NCBI GenBank assembly: GCA_049999765.1
Contig: JBNGIQ010009234.1
Location: 314,632 to 378,631, forward strand
Origin: Phaeoceros laevis
Lineage: Eukaryota > Anthocerotophyta > Anthocerotopsida > Notothyladales
Reading direction: 5' to 3'
DNA length: 64,000 bases
The notes beneath the pieces are model-generated. The model was not told the DNA's origin, did no database searches, and saw nothing but the letters and a program-made list of their open reading frames with translations. Each line of letters starts with the position of its first letter. Position 1 is the stretch's first letter. The translations under genes and the position numbers were made by a program. This document shows, piece by piece, positions 44,001 through 55,173 of this stretch.

Positions 44001-47000
44001 TGCCCCCCAGCACCCCCATCTCTCAACAGCTCGGAGAGTATCTTGCCAACCTTCATCATGTGAAGCAACTTGCATCAGGTAGAGAGCTAAGTGACTACCG
44101 GGTTACGGATGCGAAGTTACCGCCTTGCCGGCAAGTGAGGACTACCATAAGAATGAAACTAGATCATGCTGTAGCGTACCTGAAGCTTCGTAAGAATGTG
44201 CGCAATAGCATCATCTCTTGCCAATCCAAGCAGCACACGACAGGCCAAAGCACGTATTCGGTCAAGTGCAACTGGTGGAAAAACTGTTCGTGAATAAAGC
44301 AGGTGGAGAAGGACCCTGATGCCGTTGTTTGAACGAACCGCTTCACGTGCACAACGGTAACCTTGCTCCATGTAGGCTGCAAGACCAGAACCTCCTGCCC
44401 CTGGACCAAGGGAAATCCGCCGATCACCTACAACTGCTGCACATGTCGATGCAATTAGATTGCCTCCACCAGGAGTTCCTGTTACACGATCACCGTTTCT
44501 ATCTGAGCTCACATCTTTCCCTGACCGGTCTTTGCCCTCTCCAATTACACCTGAAGGTCCAGATCCCTGGCCAGCACCTAGTTGTGCTACCAAACACCCA
44601 TTTTGACCAGGACCAACTGGGGTGCTAAGAGGTGGCACAGGCCGACTGCACAGTGACGGTGGTGGGCAAACCAAGTTCACCAAGACTAGTAAAGCTGCTT
44701 GAATAACCTTCAGAGGAAAACGTGCAAAATTGTTAATGCACCATAAAAGAGGTCAACCAGGGGATTCGACACATTTTGCAGTTAGAAGGAAAAAGTACCT
44801 CAGGTTCTACGAATGCAGCCCCACTTGCAGCCTCCAGGATAACAGCCATACCAGAACGCTCATTATACAATGTTGCACCCACAACAAGCTTGCGAGTATA
44901 TGGCATTAACGTAACTAATTGTAGTACGCCAAGAGCATGTTGCGCAATCTCATTTAAGTACCGCTCCCCAGGTGCTGCCTGCAAAACCAACACAGCACAA
45001 GTCAGCAGTCGCATAAAGATTTGATTTAAATAAGGAGATGGATAAAGCATCCTTGCAGACGTATACTTGTACCTGAGTAAGCTCCAATAACGTTGTATGC
45101 CCGCCATAGTTCATGAACTTTTCAAGTGCAATCCAACGACACCTCACAAATGCAGGACCCAGTTTTCTATCCCTCTGCAATTGTGTAACCAGAGATTCAA
45201 TTGCCTCGTTGCTAAGGTCCAGAGGTTTATATACCGCCCTAGCATTAGCAGTCCCTCGAGACCCACTCCGGTGGCCTTTGCAAGGGCGCAATGAGTCTAC
45301 AACTAGCAGAAGGTGAGCTCTGAAGTACTGCCGTAGAGCTACCGATGTGTGATATGCAATTTGCTTCCCAGAGGATGTCAACACCTCTGCAGCAGATCCA
45401 CGGTCACCTCGAGCACCACCTGAAATTGCTCCAGGACCTTGAGCATTTGACCCCCCTCCTGATCTTAAAAGTGCAGCATTGCCTAGAATGTTCAAAAGCT
45501 TCCGAAGACCATCTTGATTATCAAATGCATCCATAATAGCTCGGAATACAAATGCTGCTCCGAAAAATAGAGCAGCATTTCGTCGTGCTGAATCTTGATT
45601 GCTTCCAAGAAGCTGAAGGGCAAGAGCTACAACCTCTTCAATTATTGGAGGGGGTAGGGCACAGACACGTTCCATAACAACCTGAAAGCAGAAAATTGAG
45701 GCCCCAGATAGGTGTTGTAAAAGACCTGCTAACATCATAGACACATCATAAAAACCAAAAGAAAATTAAACCAACTTTCCACCAACCTGTAACGAAGCCA
45801 AGGCAAAAAGGCAGAGCGACAACCCGGTGAGGGTTTGAGGCACTCTGGGTGTTGCAAGTAGCTGCTGTACACCGCCACGATCCACAAAAAGAGCTGCGAA
45901 CTTCCTGTGTGCCGCTAGAGCACATATGAGTCTTAGCACATCCGACAATGTTGCCATATCCTTGGCAAACGAGCTGTCTTCAACTTTTCGCTGTAACAAA
46001 GCCAGGCATACATCGACCCCCCTCTCATGAAGTACTGGACCAAGCACCTCAAGATACTCTCCCATTTTTTCCAAACACTGAATGCAAAAACGGTGCCTCT
46101 GAAGAGTTAAGACCTCAGGATCCATCTTACAATCTCCTACTTGTGTATCCAGGTCACAAGAGTGTTCACTTGGCTTTTGCGATACAGGGATCTCAAGCAA
46201 TGTCTCTCGAGTATTGGATTGATGTCTGCAAATATACCAGAAAGGAACCTTTTAAACTTCCCTGAACCCATCAAAGTGCAGGAACCGTGAGCTATACCGT
46301 AGGACATTAAATACCTGCTCATCGTTGTTGTTGTTCGTGCTGCTTCAACAACTGACAATGCTGCTGCCTTTGCTGCTGCTACAGCAGCCTTTTCATCGTT
46401 GGATGCTCCCAATGCCTGTCCCAAGACCAGTACTATTGTGAGTTGAACATGCAAGGAGGTCAAGGATCACACTGCGCAAAATTGGGACGTAAAGAAATTT
46501 AAAACTACTCATGAAGTGACATAGTCTACCTCTGTCGCTGCCAGTCGAACAAGCTCAGCTGCAGCATCACCAGCAGCTTTCACGGCTTCTGCAGGTCCCT
46601 TAGCAGCTCTTGCTTCCTTCTCGGCTGCACTGGAGGCCTCCCTAACAACTGTGGACAAATCCAAACTCCCAAGTACCAAGCTCCTTGTATTACCATCAAT
46701 ATCACTGTATGTGTCACCAAGATCTGCATCACTGTCTCTGTTAACAAGATCCTTTTCCACTTCCATGACAGAATCTGTTAAGCTGCTTGTGTCTTGAGAA
46801 ATTCGGTAGGATTGACTGCCCGACCTTCCTCCAGGACTCTGTGACAAATTATGTTGAAACGGACTGGAAGCTGTTTCAACAGCCAGCGCCTCTATTGACC
46901 TACCCCTCCCTCTACTCCTGAAAGTTCCGCGCTCCCACAATTCATTACGACGCCTTGAGGCCTCAGCCCTTGCGGCATCGTCCACCTCCTCATCACGATG

Positions 47001-49195
47001 GATCCTAGTCGGGCCATACCAATCAGTATTTCTGCTCTTTGCTTCCCTACGATCTCTTCTGCGCCGTCTGTCCTCTCCAATCCAGTCCTCGGGATCCTCA
47101 GACGCATCATAAGTCCTAAGGTTGACCCCTGAGGACCCCAAAACACCAACCTCCATGGAGCTTCCATTTTCTATACTAGACACTTCTAGATCTAAACGTT
47201 TACCTTTAAGATCATGCAGAGGCTCTGTGGACATCTCCACTGCAAACAGGTCGTCCACAGGCTTGTCCATCCCCATACCAGCACGTTCTGGCAAACGCCC
47301 TTCCGCAAGCGGAGAGACATCCCATGGTGCTCGAACACGTCTAGGAGCTTCATCCCTTCCCCGTGAACCACCCACACCACCAGTACTTCTATTCTCCACG
47401 GTGGATACTTCACCCCCAACATCTCCTAAAATGTGCAAGCGAAGGTAATGCATCAACTTCGACACCATACCAGTAGTTAAAACGTCTTCAATTACGTCAC
47501 CCCTGCAAAAACCACACACCCCAGACAATCAATCACACAGCCAACAAGGTTGGAACGTCAAATCAGTTAACTTTGGATACCACCTCTACAGGTATAAGAA
47601 ACCCCAGAGTGCATACCCAGTCAATGCAACAGCCAATAGGCCAGTTGAATATGTTCGAAGAATCTCACGGTCATCATCATTAGGGGAGTTCTTGCTTTGC
47701 ACGTTTCTACTTGAAGAACTGGATAATCCATCAGTGGGTATATCCTCCACAACCCAGTCTTTGATTTGATTCAGCACTGCTTCCTCGAATTCAACATGTG
47801 GATGGTACTGCATTCACCATCAAGTCCAGCTAAGTGTACATGCTAAGAAGTACCATTCTGTAAACTTCACACTATGCATGTAAAATCTGCTCAATTACCA
47901 TCCAGCAAGAAACGCAGGAATATAACAAGCGAGCCGTTGCTGCACGCAGTCTTGTCGAGAAAACCCCTTCGACCAGATACCTTGTGGATATCAGCTCAAA
48001 GAAGTCATCATCATCCTGATCATAAACCAAGTCGATAAAGTGAGGACTTACAGCACCTACTCCGAAGGAGAGCTCATGATCCAACGCACCAGGGAAACGA
48101 AAAGAAAGGGGTTTAGGTCAAAGAGCTCACCCGTATTAAAGTCACCAGACGGCCTATGGTGTGGGCAGAGCGAGAGACGTTGCTACTGAGGTGACCTACT
48201 TGCTGCTCATACCTGCAAAGAACACGGGTTTCACGTTACACTAGATGCCATACATTCCAAACGAGTTGTCAAGGTGCCAAAAAACGTCGGCCACCTAACA
48301 AGGACTGCAAGAAGTCGCTGAGGAGGCATTTTTCCGCTCTTGCGCAGGGCTCTGATGACCAAGCCCTTTGAGGATCGGGGGCACTAACACGGCCAGGCTT
48401 AGAAACATCAGGCACCAGCCGGAGGACCTGTACTAACGTGCACGCGCATGTGTGCCTTGGAGATTCTCGATTGCATGATGCCGAATCTAAAACGGCGGGA
48501 TCAGGTACCAGTTTTTGCCCACCGACCAGGTGCAGCAGCAACTGCGTTCTCTGTGAATATGAACTCGTAGAACATTGCATAGCTTCCGTAGAACATTGCA
48601 TAGCTTCCTCGAATCTATAGGCTGAAGCATGATCTCAAGTAAATGAACTTCCCATTCATGATAGCTTCGTGCCCCTTAATTCCTCTGTCCAGCTGGTCCC
48701 TCATGGCTTCCTGCCAACCTTGTCCTAGACACAAGTCCTACGGCAAAGGAATGTCCTCCCATTTCCATGCTCCCAGTCTAATTGAGACCGAATTGGCATC
48801 TCCGGACGGTGCTAGGTCAGCGTCAAAGCCCCCCGGCACCACAAGTTCTCCGCATCGACTGATCAGCTCAGCCAGATTGAGCAACACAGAACGTGTACAT
48901 TCAGATAGAGAATTAGGAGGTTTTCCTACCTGTTCTCCTCCTGCTCCACAATAGCGGCCAGGTAGTGTAGATGACAGGGATTGGGATCCCCTCGGTTGTC
49001 CAGAATGCGGCGCATGACGGCGCGTGCCCGTGCCAGCACGTCCTCGGCGGAGCCCTCGCCGCCATCGGTTCCCACCGACGCTCCAGTTTCCGGCCTGACC
49101 TGCGACGCCGCACCAACCATGGACAAGAGCGCGACTGCCGCTGCAGCCGACGCGCCCGAATGGCGATCTGCTCCGGTCGCAGAATTGCTGGCCAT
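41067..49195 (-). CDS. DCAF1: DCAF1 (VPRBP homologue), CUL4-DDB1 substrate receptor
   Basis: Substrate receptor of CUL4-DDB1 ubiquitin ligases in the nucleus. ATG 49195 opens MASNSATGADRHSGA, followed by ARARAVMRRILDNRGDPNP and YLAAIVEQEENR. Later exons give HTIGRLVTLIR, FFELISTRYLVEGVFSTRLR and YHPHVEFEEAVLNQIKDWVV. The central armadillo-like part includes SLCLFALASLQVGG and ERVCALPPPIIEEVVALALQ. The LisH motif reads MHEHLLGCGLLESANTLVKE (about 43570). The WD40 part carries DIRIFDSNSGNILEIHSCHT, ILWNGVLWDHRIPRAIHKFD and EVWDLRSYKLLRSVPSLDQ, with two DDB1-binding WDxR boxes (WDHR, WDLR). A long Asp/Glu tail precedes the C-terminal FDRMLQGIL and the stop at 41067. It is the largest gene in the window and matches land-plant DCAF1 order throughout. 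Confidence 0.93.
48567..48608. repeat. 21-bp tandem duplication in DCAF1 intron 1
   Basis: Two identical units gtagaacattgcatagcttc(c) at 48567-48587 and 48588-48608, inside the intron that follows the DCAF1 first coding exon. Confidence 0.9.
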
Positions 49196-49677
49196 GCACC
49201 ATGCAGCAACTCCAGCTGCAGCCTGCCTTTTAGCCTGCTCAGATCGAGGGACCGATGGCTGCCTCAGCTGCCAGTCCCGGTGGTGTTTCCCGCGCCTGTT
49301 TCCGCAGCTGCCCCTGCGAAGACCTCCCCTCACAGTTCGTTTTGAGGTTGAAGCGACAACGTGTATAATCGTAGCTTTCTTCTAGCCACCAACCCTTTCC
49401 TAATCACCAGGGGCACAGGGCGGCTTTACAAGAATGTCCCTTTTCTTTGTGCCGTGTGGTTATGATTACGATGACGATGCCGGTGTTATCATGTTATGCA
49501 GTAGAATTGACATATGGAAAAGGCTTTTCTATACCGTGACCTTCGGACACCTTCCTAACCTTTCAGGTGCAAGCTCGTACTACTAGACTCTTTTACGTTC
49601 TAAACGCGTTTTTGGTACCAGCTTTGTGCGTTGGGGAGCGATGCAACAGAGCTGACGTATGAGCGCCTGAAGTGGAG
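49196..49677. promoter_or_regulatory. Divergent promoter region, DCAF1 / NDUFB8-like
   Basis: The two divergent start codons are only 482 bases apart, so 5' leaders and promoters of both genes share this segment. No clear TATA element can be assigned to either. Confidence 0.5.
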
Positions 49678-50501
49678 ATGGCGGGCAGCGGAATGAGCAT
49701 TGGCAGGATCACCACAGGTTTGTTGAGGAAGGGCGGTACTCCCGGAGCTGCTCTGCGCCAGCGTGCTGGCATGGGTCTGCCAGTGAAGCCTAATCCGCCT
49801 CCAAAAAAGCCGGTGCGTGCTCTGCAGTATGCATTGCTCGCTGCGACAGTATGCTGATGTCTGCAGGTCTATTCGATGCTTTGGATGTCGGCCTCTGCCA
49901 GGCGAGGCGTTACTGCCAGGAATTCTCCGCTTTCCTCGGGGGATCATCCACGCAGATGCGCTTGCTTGACCTCGGCGTAGTTTCTAGACTCCAGGAGGGC
50001 TGAGATGTCCTTGGCGCATGCAGTTGAAAGAGCAAGACGAACTGGTGTGGGATGATGGCCAATTTTGCCCGGAACCGGCCATTGATATAGTGGCTCCCAT
50101 GGTTGGGAAGGTCAGTTTTTGCCGCTAGAACTTGCTGCTGGTCGTTTGCTTTCAGGGCAGGGACATACCTTGTTATGACCCGAGGTTTTTCCTGTGCAAC
50201 GGCTCGCTTTCGGGACCTCCGCTTGATCAGTTGCCGGTGTTTTGCAGTACGAAGGACTATTGTGGCTTACTGGTGGTCTCGGGGTGTTCGTGGCTGTCGG
50301 GCTTTTAGCAGCTTGGAGTGACAAGGCATCCAGGATACCTTGGGTAATTCTGCTATGAGTGTGCCCTCAATTCTACTCGCCGGGAATTGTTGGCCCATAA
50401 ACCATCCGTCTGTTGGCCTACTGCAGACTCCACGAGAATACCCCTATGATAACCTGAAAGAAGAGCTTGGCATATACAAAGTGCCTGTCAAGGAGTATTG
50501 A
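49678..50501 (+). CDS. NDUFB8: Mitochondrial complex I subunit, NDUFB8/ASHI type
   Basis: Accessory membrane-arm subunit of NADH dehydrogenase. Exon 1 from ATG 49678 (MAGSGMSIGRITTGLLRK) is a basic mitochondrial presequence and includes RAGMGLPVKPNPPPKKP. Exon 2 (about 50017-50109) gives QLKEQDELVWDDGQFCPEPA and IDIVAPMVGK. Exon 3 (about 50246-50341) gives YEGLLWLTGGLGVFVAVGLL with the single membrane helix. Exon 4 (about 50431-50501) gives TPREYPYDNLKEELGIYKVP and ends KEY with TGA at 50499-50501. This is the order of the plant protein (about 125 residues). Confidence 0.85.
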
Positions 50502-51325
50502 TCAACATGTAAGCAGCTGTCTACGGTACCTGTTTTTCGTTGCTGTCGTTAAACCTGTCTTCATGTCCGACTTGGTGTCTCTTGCTTAATGCCTCTCTCA
50601 GGTTTGAAGACGCTGGACTGGGGCAAAAGCTCCTTTTCTATCGTCCTATTGCTGCGTTCCTTGAGCAAGGGAGTTCGACGTACATGTGGAACAAGGATTA
50701 AGGATTTGACTTAGGCTGTAATTGAGGTTTTTCATTGTGGACCTGGAATCTGACTCTTGCCCATCTGGGACCGAACGTACATGCGTCAAATTGAGCAGGC
50801 AGGATGCGGATCACAGTCCTCACAGTGGTCGTGTACAGGCATAGATACTACTTGTGTAGCATCGTCATTGATACCAGCAATAAAAGATTCTGCAATAAAT
50901 ATTGTGCCATTGGGCAGATGCTACCAAGGCGCGCCAGCAAAATCCTACACAATCGAGAGAAGTGAAAGTTAAACGCAGCTGACCAGACCCCATCGAACTT
51001 ACATCTACAACCTCACTCTCAGGTTGCGACCTGTGTGTTCCCCCGACGGACCCGACGAGCTCCTTGAGTTCCAACTCCCTTCGGTAAAGCAGATTTACTC
51101 AAAGGAGTTCCAACTCCTTCAGTAAAGCAGATTTACTCAAAGGAGTTGGCACAGCACCCTAGCCTGCATGAAGCTGCCAGGCTGCTCCTCCTTCTCTCTG
51201 CAGAATCACGTTGTCGGAGCTGCTTCCTCCTCCAGACACTTGTAGATTGTTCGTGAATGCCCCAAGTGGAGCTGGTCACTGAGACTGTTGAGCTGAGAGA
51301 GCGGTGTTACTAACAACTGGTTGGC
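50502..51325. other. Intergenic upstream of fumarylacetoacetase
   Basis: About 820 bases with no recognised coding sequence. It contains a 39-base tandem duplication at 51066-51142, about 180 bases before the next start codon. Confidence 0.5.
51066..51142. repeat. 39-bp tandem duplication upstream of FAH
   Basis: Units 51066-51104 (39 bases) and 51105-51142 (38 bases), both starting gagttccaactcc and ending agatttactcaaag, differ by one substitution and one deleted base. A partial third copy (gagttgg) follows. Confidence 0.9.
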
Positions 51326-54122
51326 ATGGCGACGCGTCCCCTATCGTCCTTTGTGCAGGTTCCGGAAGGATCTCACTTCCCCATCCAGAATCTGCCATAC
51401 GGAGTGTTTCGACTTGATGCAAAGCAAGGGCCCCGACCAGGGGTTGCAATTGGCGATTACGTGCTGGATCTTCGGGCCATCTCGGAAGCTGGTCTCTTCT
51501 CCGGACCCCTATTGTCAGGCTCTGATTGCTTTCAGCAGGTACGTCATCCTGTCTGTTGCCACTTTTGGTGCTCGCCTTTTGCGCTTTGATCCCATGGGGA
51601 ATTAACCAGATCACTGCATGAGCTCAGGAGACCCTCAATTCGTTCATGGCATTGGGTAGGCCAGCTTGGCTGGAAGCCAGAGCAACGCTGCAAAAGCTCC
51701 TCTCAGGTCTGCTGATTTCACATTCTCACATAATTGAACCACTGGCTGTTCCGTGGTACCTATCAATAGAGTCGTCTGCAATGCAAAGAACTGCTGGCAG
51801 GGACCTCACTCGTGGCCTGTGATCTGCAGCCGAAGAACCAACATTGCGGGACAATTCTGATCTGAGAGAACGGTCCCTTATTTTACAGGCAACCACTTGA
51901 CTGCCCCCTCGTTGAATAAGTGGGGAAGTTACCAAATTTTGAAAAGGAGTCCACCAAGAATCCTTTGGTGCTTCTATTCGTATGTGCTGCTTTGAGATGC
52001 TCGTAGCTGTTTCGGGGTAGTTTCTGAGACTAGCAATGATGTCTTTCCGTAATTGCTCATGCTTCAGACTCGAGTGAAGATGGAACTACCCGCTTCTATA
52101 GGTGACTACACAGACTTCTACTCTTCGAAAGAGCACGCTGTCAATGTTGGGACAATGTTCAGAGGGGCAGCAAATGCTCTGCCAGTAAGCTGGTATACGG
52201 TCCTGTCCAGTGCAGTCCCATTAGCTTATATTTCAACTCTATGTACTTGAACTCTCTAAGGAAGGATGGAGGGATGGTATGTTGTTTGCCACTTAGATGT
52301 TTATGCTATCTGCCTCTATGCCTTCAGAATGGTCAATGTTATTACTCTATTCAGCCCTGGTGGTCCAACATTATTGACGGACAAACTTGAACTGTTTTCT
52401 AGGCTCCATTTGCCAATAGCTTATCATGGCAGAGCTTCTTCGGTTGTGATATCTGGCACAGACATCACACGGCCCTGGTAAATCTTCTGCAGTGACCTCT
52501 CTGCTGTCATGCTGAATGTCGTTTTAGGACATGAGAATAGCCTCAGCTTACACTTGCGACATATCATATTGTAGTGGGCAGACACAACCTCCATCTGAGA
52601 AGGCATTACCCGAATTCAAACCATCAGCCAGTCTTGATTTTGAGCTCGAAATGGTAGGTATCTTCTGTTATCTGGAGTATTGATTTTTTAAGCAACCTCA
52701 GCGCAGCTTGGTTTTGCATAGAGCATGGTACAAAACAAATGCTGGAGAATCATTTGAGAGCGAGTGAAGTAACCAAAGGTTTTGGCAGGCTGTATTCGTA
52801 GGTCGAGGAAACGATCTGGGAAGCCCTGTTAGCATAGAGAACACAACAGATCACATTTTTGGGATGGTTATCATGAACGACTGGAGCGGTATGCCAGTCT
52901 GTGGTTCTGAAGGGTGTGATGCTTGGATCCTGTTTGCTGCCTGTGTCCTTCACTCCTGACAAAGTCTCCCTGGGTAACAGCAAGAGACATCCAAAAATGG
53001 GAGTATGCACCGCTTGGCCCCTTTTTGGGGAAAAATTTTGGTAATCAGCATGTAATCCTTGTGCAAGGCTCTGGATGTGCAGTTTTAGCTGTGGCACTTG
53101 TCTAACCCTCCCAGTATCCTTTCTGCTGTGTCAGGGACGACAATCTCTCCCTGGATTGTTACCTTGGAAGCCCTGCAACCATTTATCTGTGAGGCGCCAG
53201 TGCAGGTCTGCTCTGCATGTATGAGCTTCGCTTATTACTTGGTAAGATGCCATCAAGTGGTTTAGAGCCTGAAGGATCTGGGCAAATTTTCCACCCTGTA
53301 GGATCCCATTCCAGTGCCGTACCTCAGGTCAAGCCGGACAACATATGACATTCCTCTGCAGGTCTGTTCTGATCCCATGCTTAACTCTTCAGCAAAATGT
53401 GTGCTCACTTTGAGAGTAGGTTTGACACAGAGCTAGATTACATCGTTTCTAACATCTGAAATGTCCTGGTGCTGTTTCTCTTGGTTATGATTGACAAAAG
53501 GTGGCTTTACGACCAGAGGAGGGAAAGGAAACTGTTATTAGCAAGAGCAACTTCAGATACCTGTAAGCATGTGGTCTGCGCCAAATGCAAAATGCTGCAG
53601 TCGCATCAATTTCTAGCATCTAACTTGGGCCCTTCTTGAATGGGCGTGCAGATATTGGACCCTGCAACAGCAGCTTGCACACCATACTGTGAATGGCTGT
53701 AACTTACGACCAGGAGATCTGCTGGCATCTGGGACAATTAGTGGACCGGTCATTATCCAGCCTAGTCCTACCCTCAACTTCAGATTCATTCCACAATGAG
53801 AGGAGAAATAGGAGCTAAAACAATTTTCTCATTTTGCAGGAACCGGACACTGTGGGATCATTGCTGGAGCTCTCATGGGCTGGTACGAGAGAGGTGAAGC
53901 TGGAGCAGGGTGGCACCCGCAAATTTTTGAAGGACGGAGACGAGGTCATCATGACAGGCTGCTGTAAGGTCAGCTTTCATGATCGCCAGTGCATTTTCCG
54001 ACCTGGGTTTTCATTCATTTTGGCCTGCAGACGAAGTGAAATAGTTTGTTATCTTGCAGGGCCCAGATTTCAGTGTGGGTTTCGGTGAATGCAGAGGCAA
54101 AATCCTCCCTAGCCGAGTCTAA
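51326..54122 (+). CDS. FAH: Fumarylacetoacetase
   Basis: Last enzyme of tyrosine degradation, hydrolysing fumarylacetoacetate to fumarate and acetoacetate. ATG 51326 opens [20 protein letters not shown]. Exons follow with [20 protein letters not shown] (metal aspartate and catalytic histidine region), [52 protein letters not shown] joined to [73 protein letters not shown] and [15 protein letters not shown]. The end is [20 protein letters not shown] with TAA at 54120-54122. All expected blocks are intact across roughly a dozen exons. Confidence 0.93.
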
Positions 54123-55173
54123 GCCGACAGCCCTTAACTGCCTGAGCTGGAAGCTGGCTGTTAACTCACCCACCCTCCGGTAAAGGGAACTAACACTGTT
54201 CTGATCTGGAATTTAAAGTTACACATTCCAGCCGTCAACACTGCATTCATTCTACACCCATAAATGGATGAGGAGGTTGCGCAGTTAGGGATCATTTTCC
54301 TAACGAATTTTGAAGTCTCCTTATGGAAGTTATCAAAACAGCAAGACATCGATACTTCGCATTCTTTAGTACAATCCTGAGAAGCTGCCCATCCGAGAGG
54401 GAAGTGATTCACCGTATGAGGGCAAGCTCCATAAGCTACATACTAGTCCTTCACCTCGTTTGTACTTTCTATTATGGGACCGTGTAACTTCACCGTCAAA
54501 CATGTGCGACCGAGTCCCCTTGATCCGTCTTACGTAATGCAGCCCATGCGGGCGCCGACAACGATATAAACCGTTGCAACTGGAATCATAGAACTACTAT
54601 CCAACTGCGAATCCGAGTCCCGGGACAACGCAACCTGACCTCAGTAATCACAACTCGGAGTCTTTAATGTACCTCAGGCTGGAAGCAAGGAGGTGAGAGC
54701 CTACGTACAGTATGGTGGTTGTTGAGTGTACAGTGGGATCCCACTCCCAAGCTGGGGAAGATATCTGAAAGCACACTTGGTAAAGCCCGTCACAGCCCGT
54801 CTTGCCTGCCTTTATTTTTGGTGCAACACTCTTGTTTTTAGTTCCTTTCCCGTACACTTGGAGTGATTGGAGTCGAAGTAGACGCACGGCAGCCGGACAC
54901 GCGCTTTGAGAACCCGCCAGGCTCTGCAGGTTGCAACATCTGCAGCAGCATGCGGGTTTGCGCCAACGTTTTGAATCGGCCATGCAATTTCAAATTCCTC
55001 GTTTAGGCCTGAGACGGACAGAGGTGGAGTTTTGGCTGCACTGTTTTCGGAGCACTCGGAAGGGCTGCCATGTTGGAAGCTGAATTCACGAGGAATTTTG
55101 GCGGCATTTCGGCGGCAGATTGAGCATATGCAAGCCTGACCACAAGACGTTATTCCCAATCTAGGCTTGCGTC
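54123..55173. other. Intergenic between FAH and ALF4-like gene
   Basis: About 1.05 kb. Minus-strand frames at 54648-54983 and 54812-55159 show no family resemblance. Promoter of the ALF4-like gene is expected here. Confidence 0.45.
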
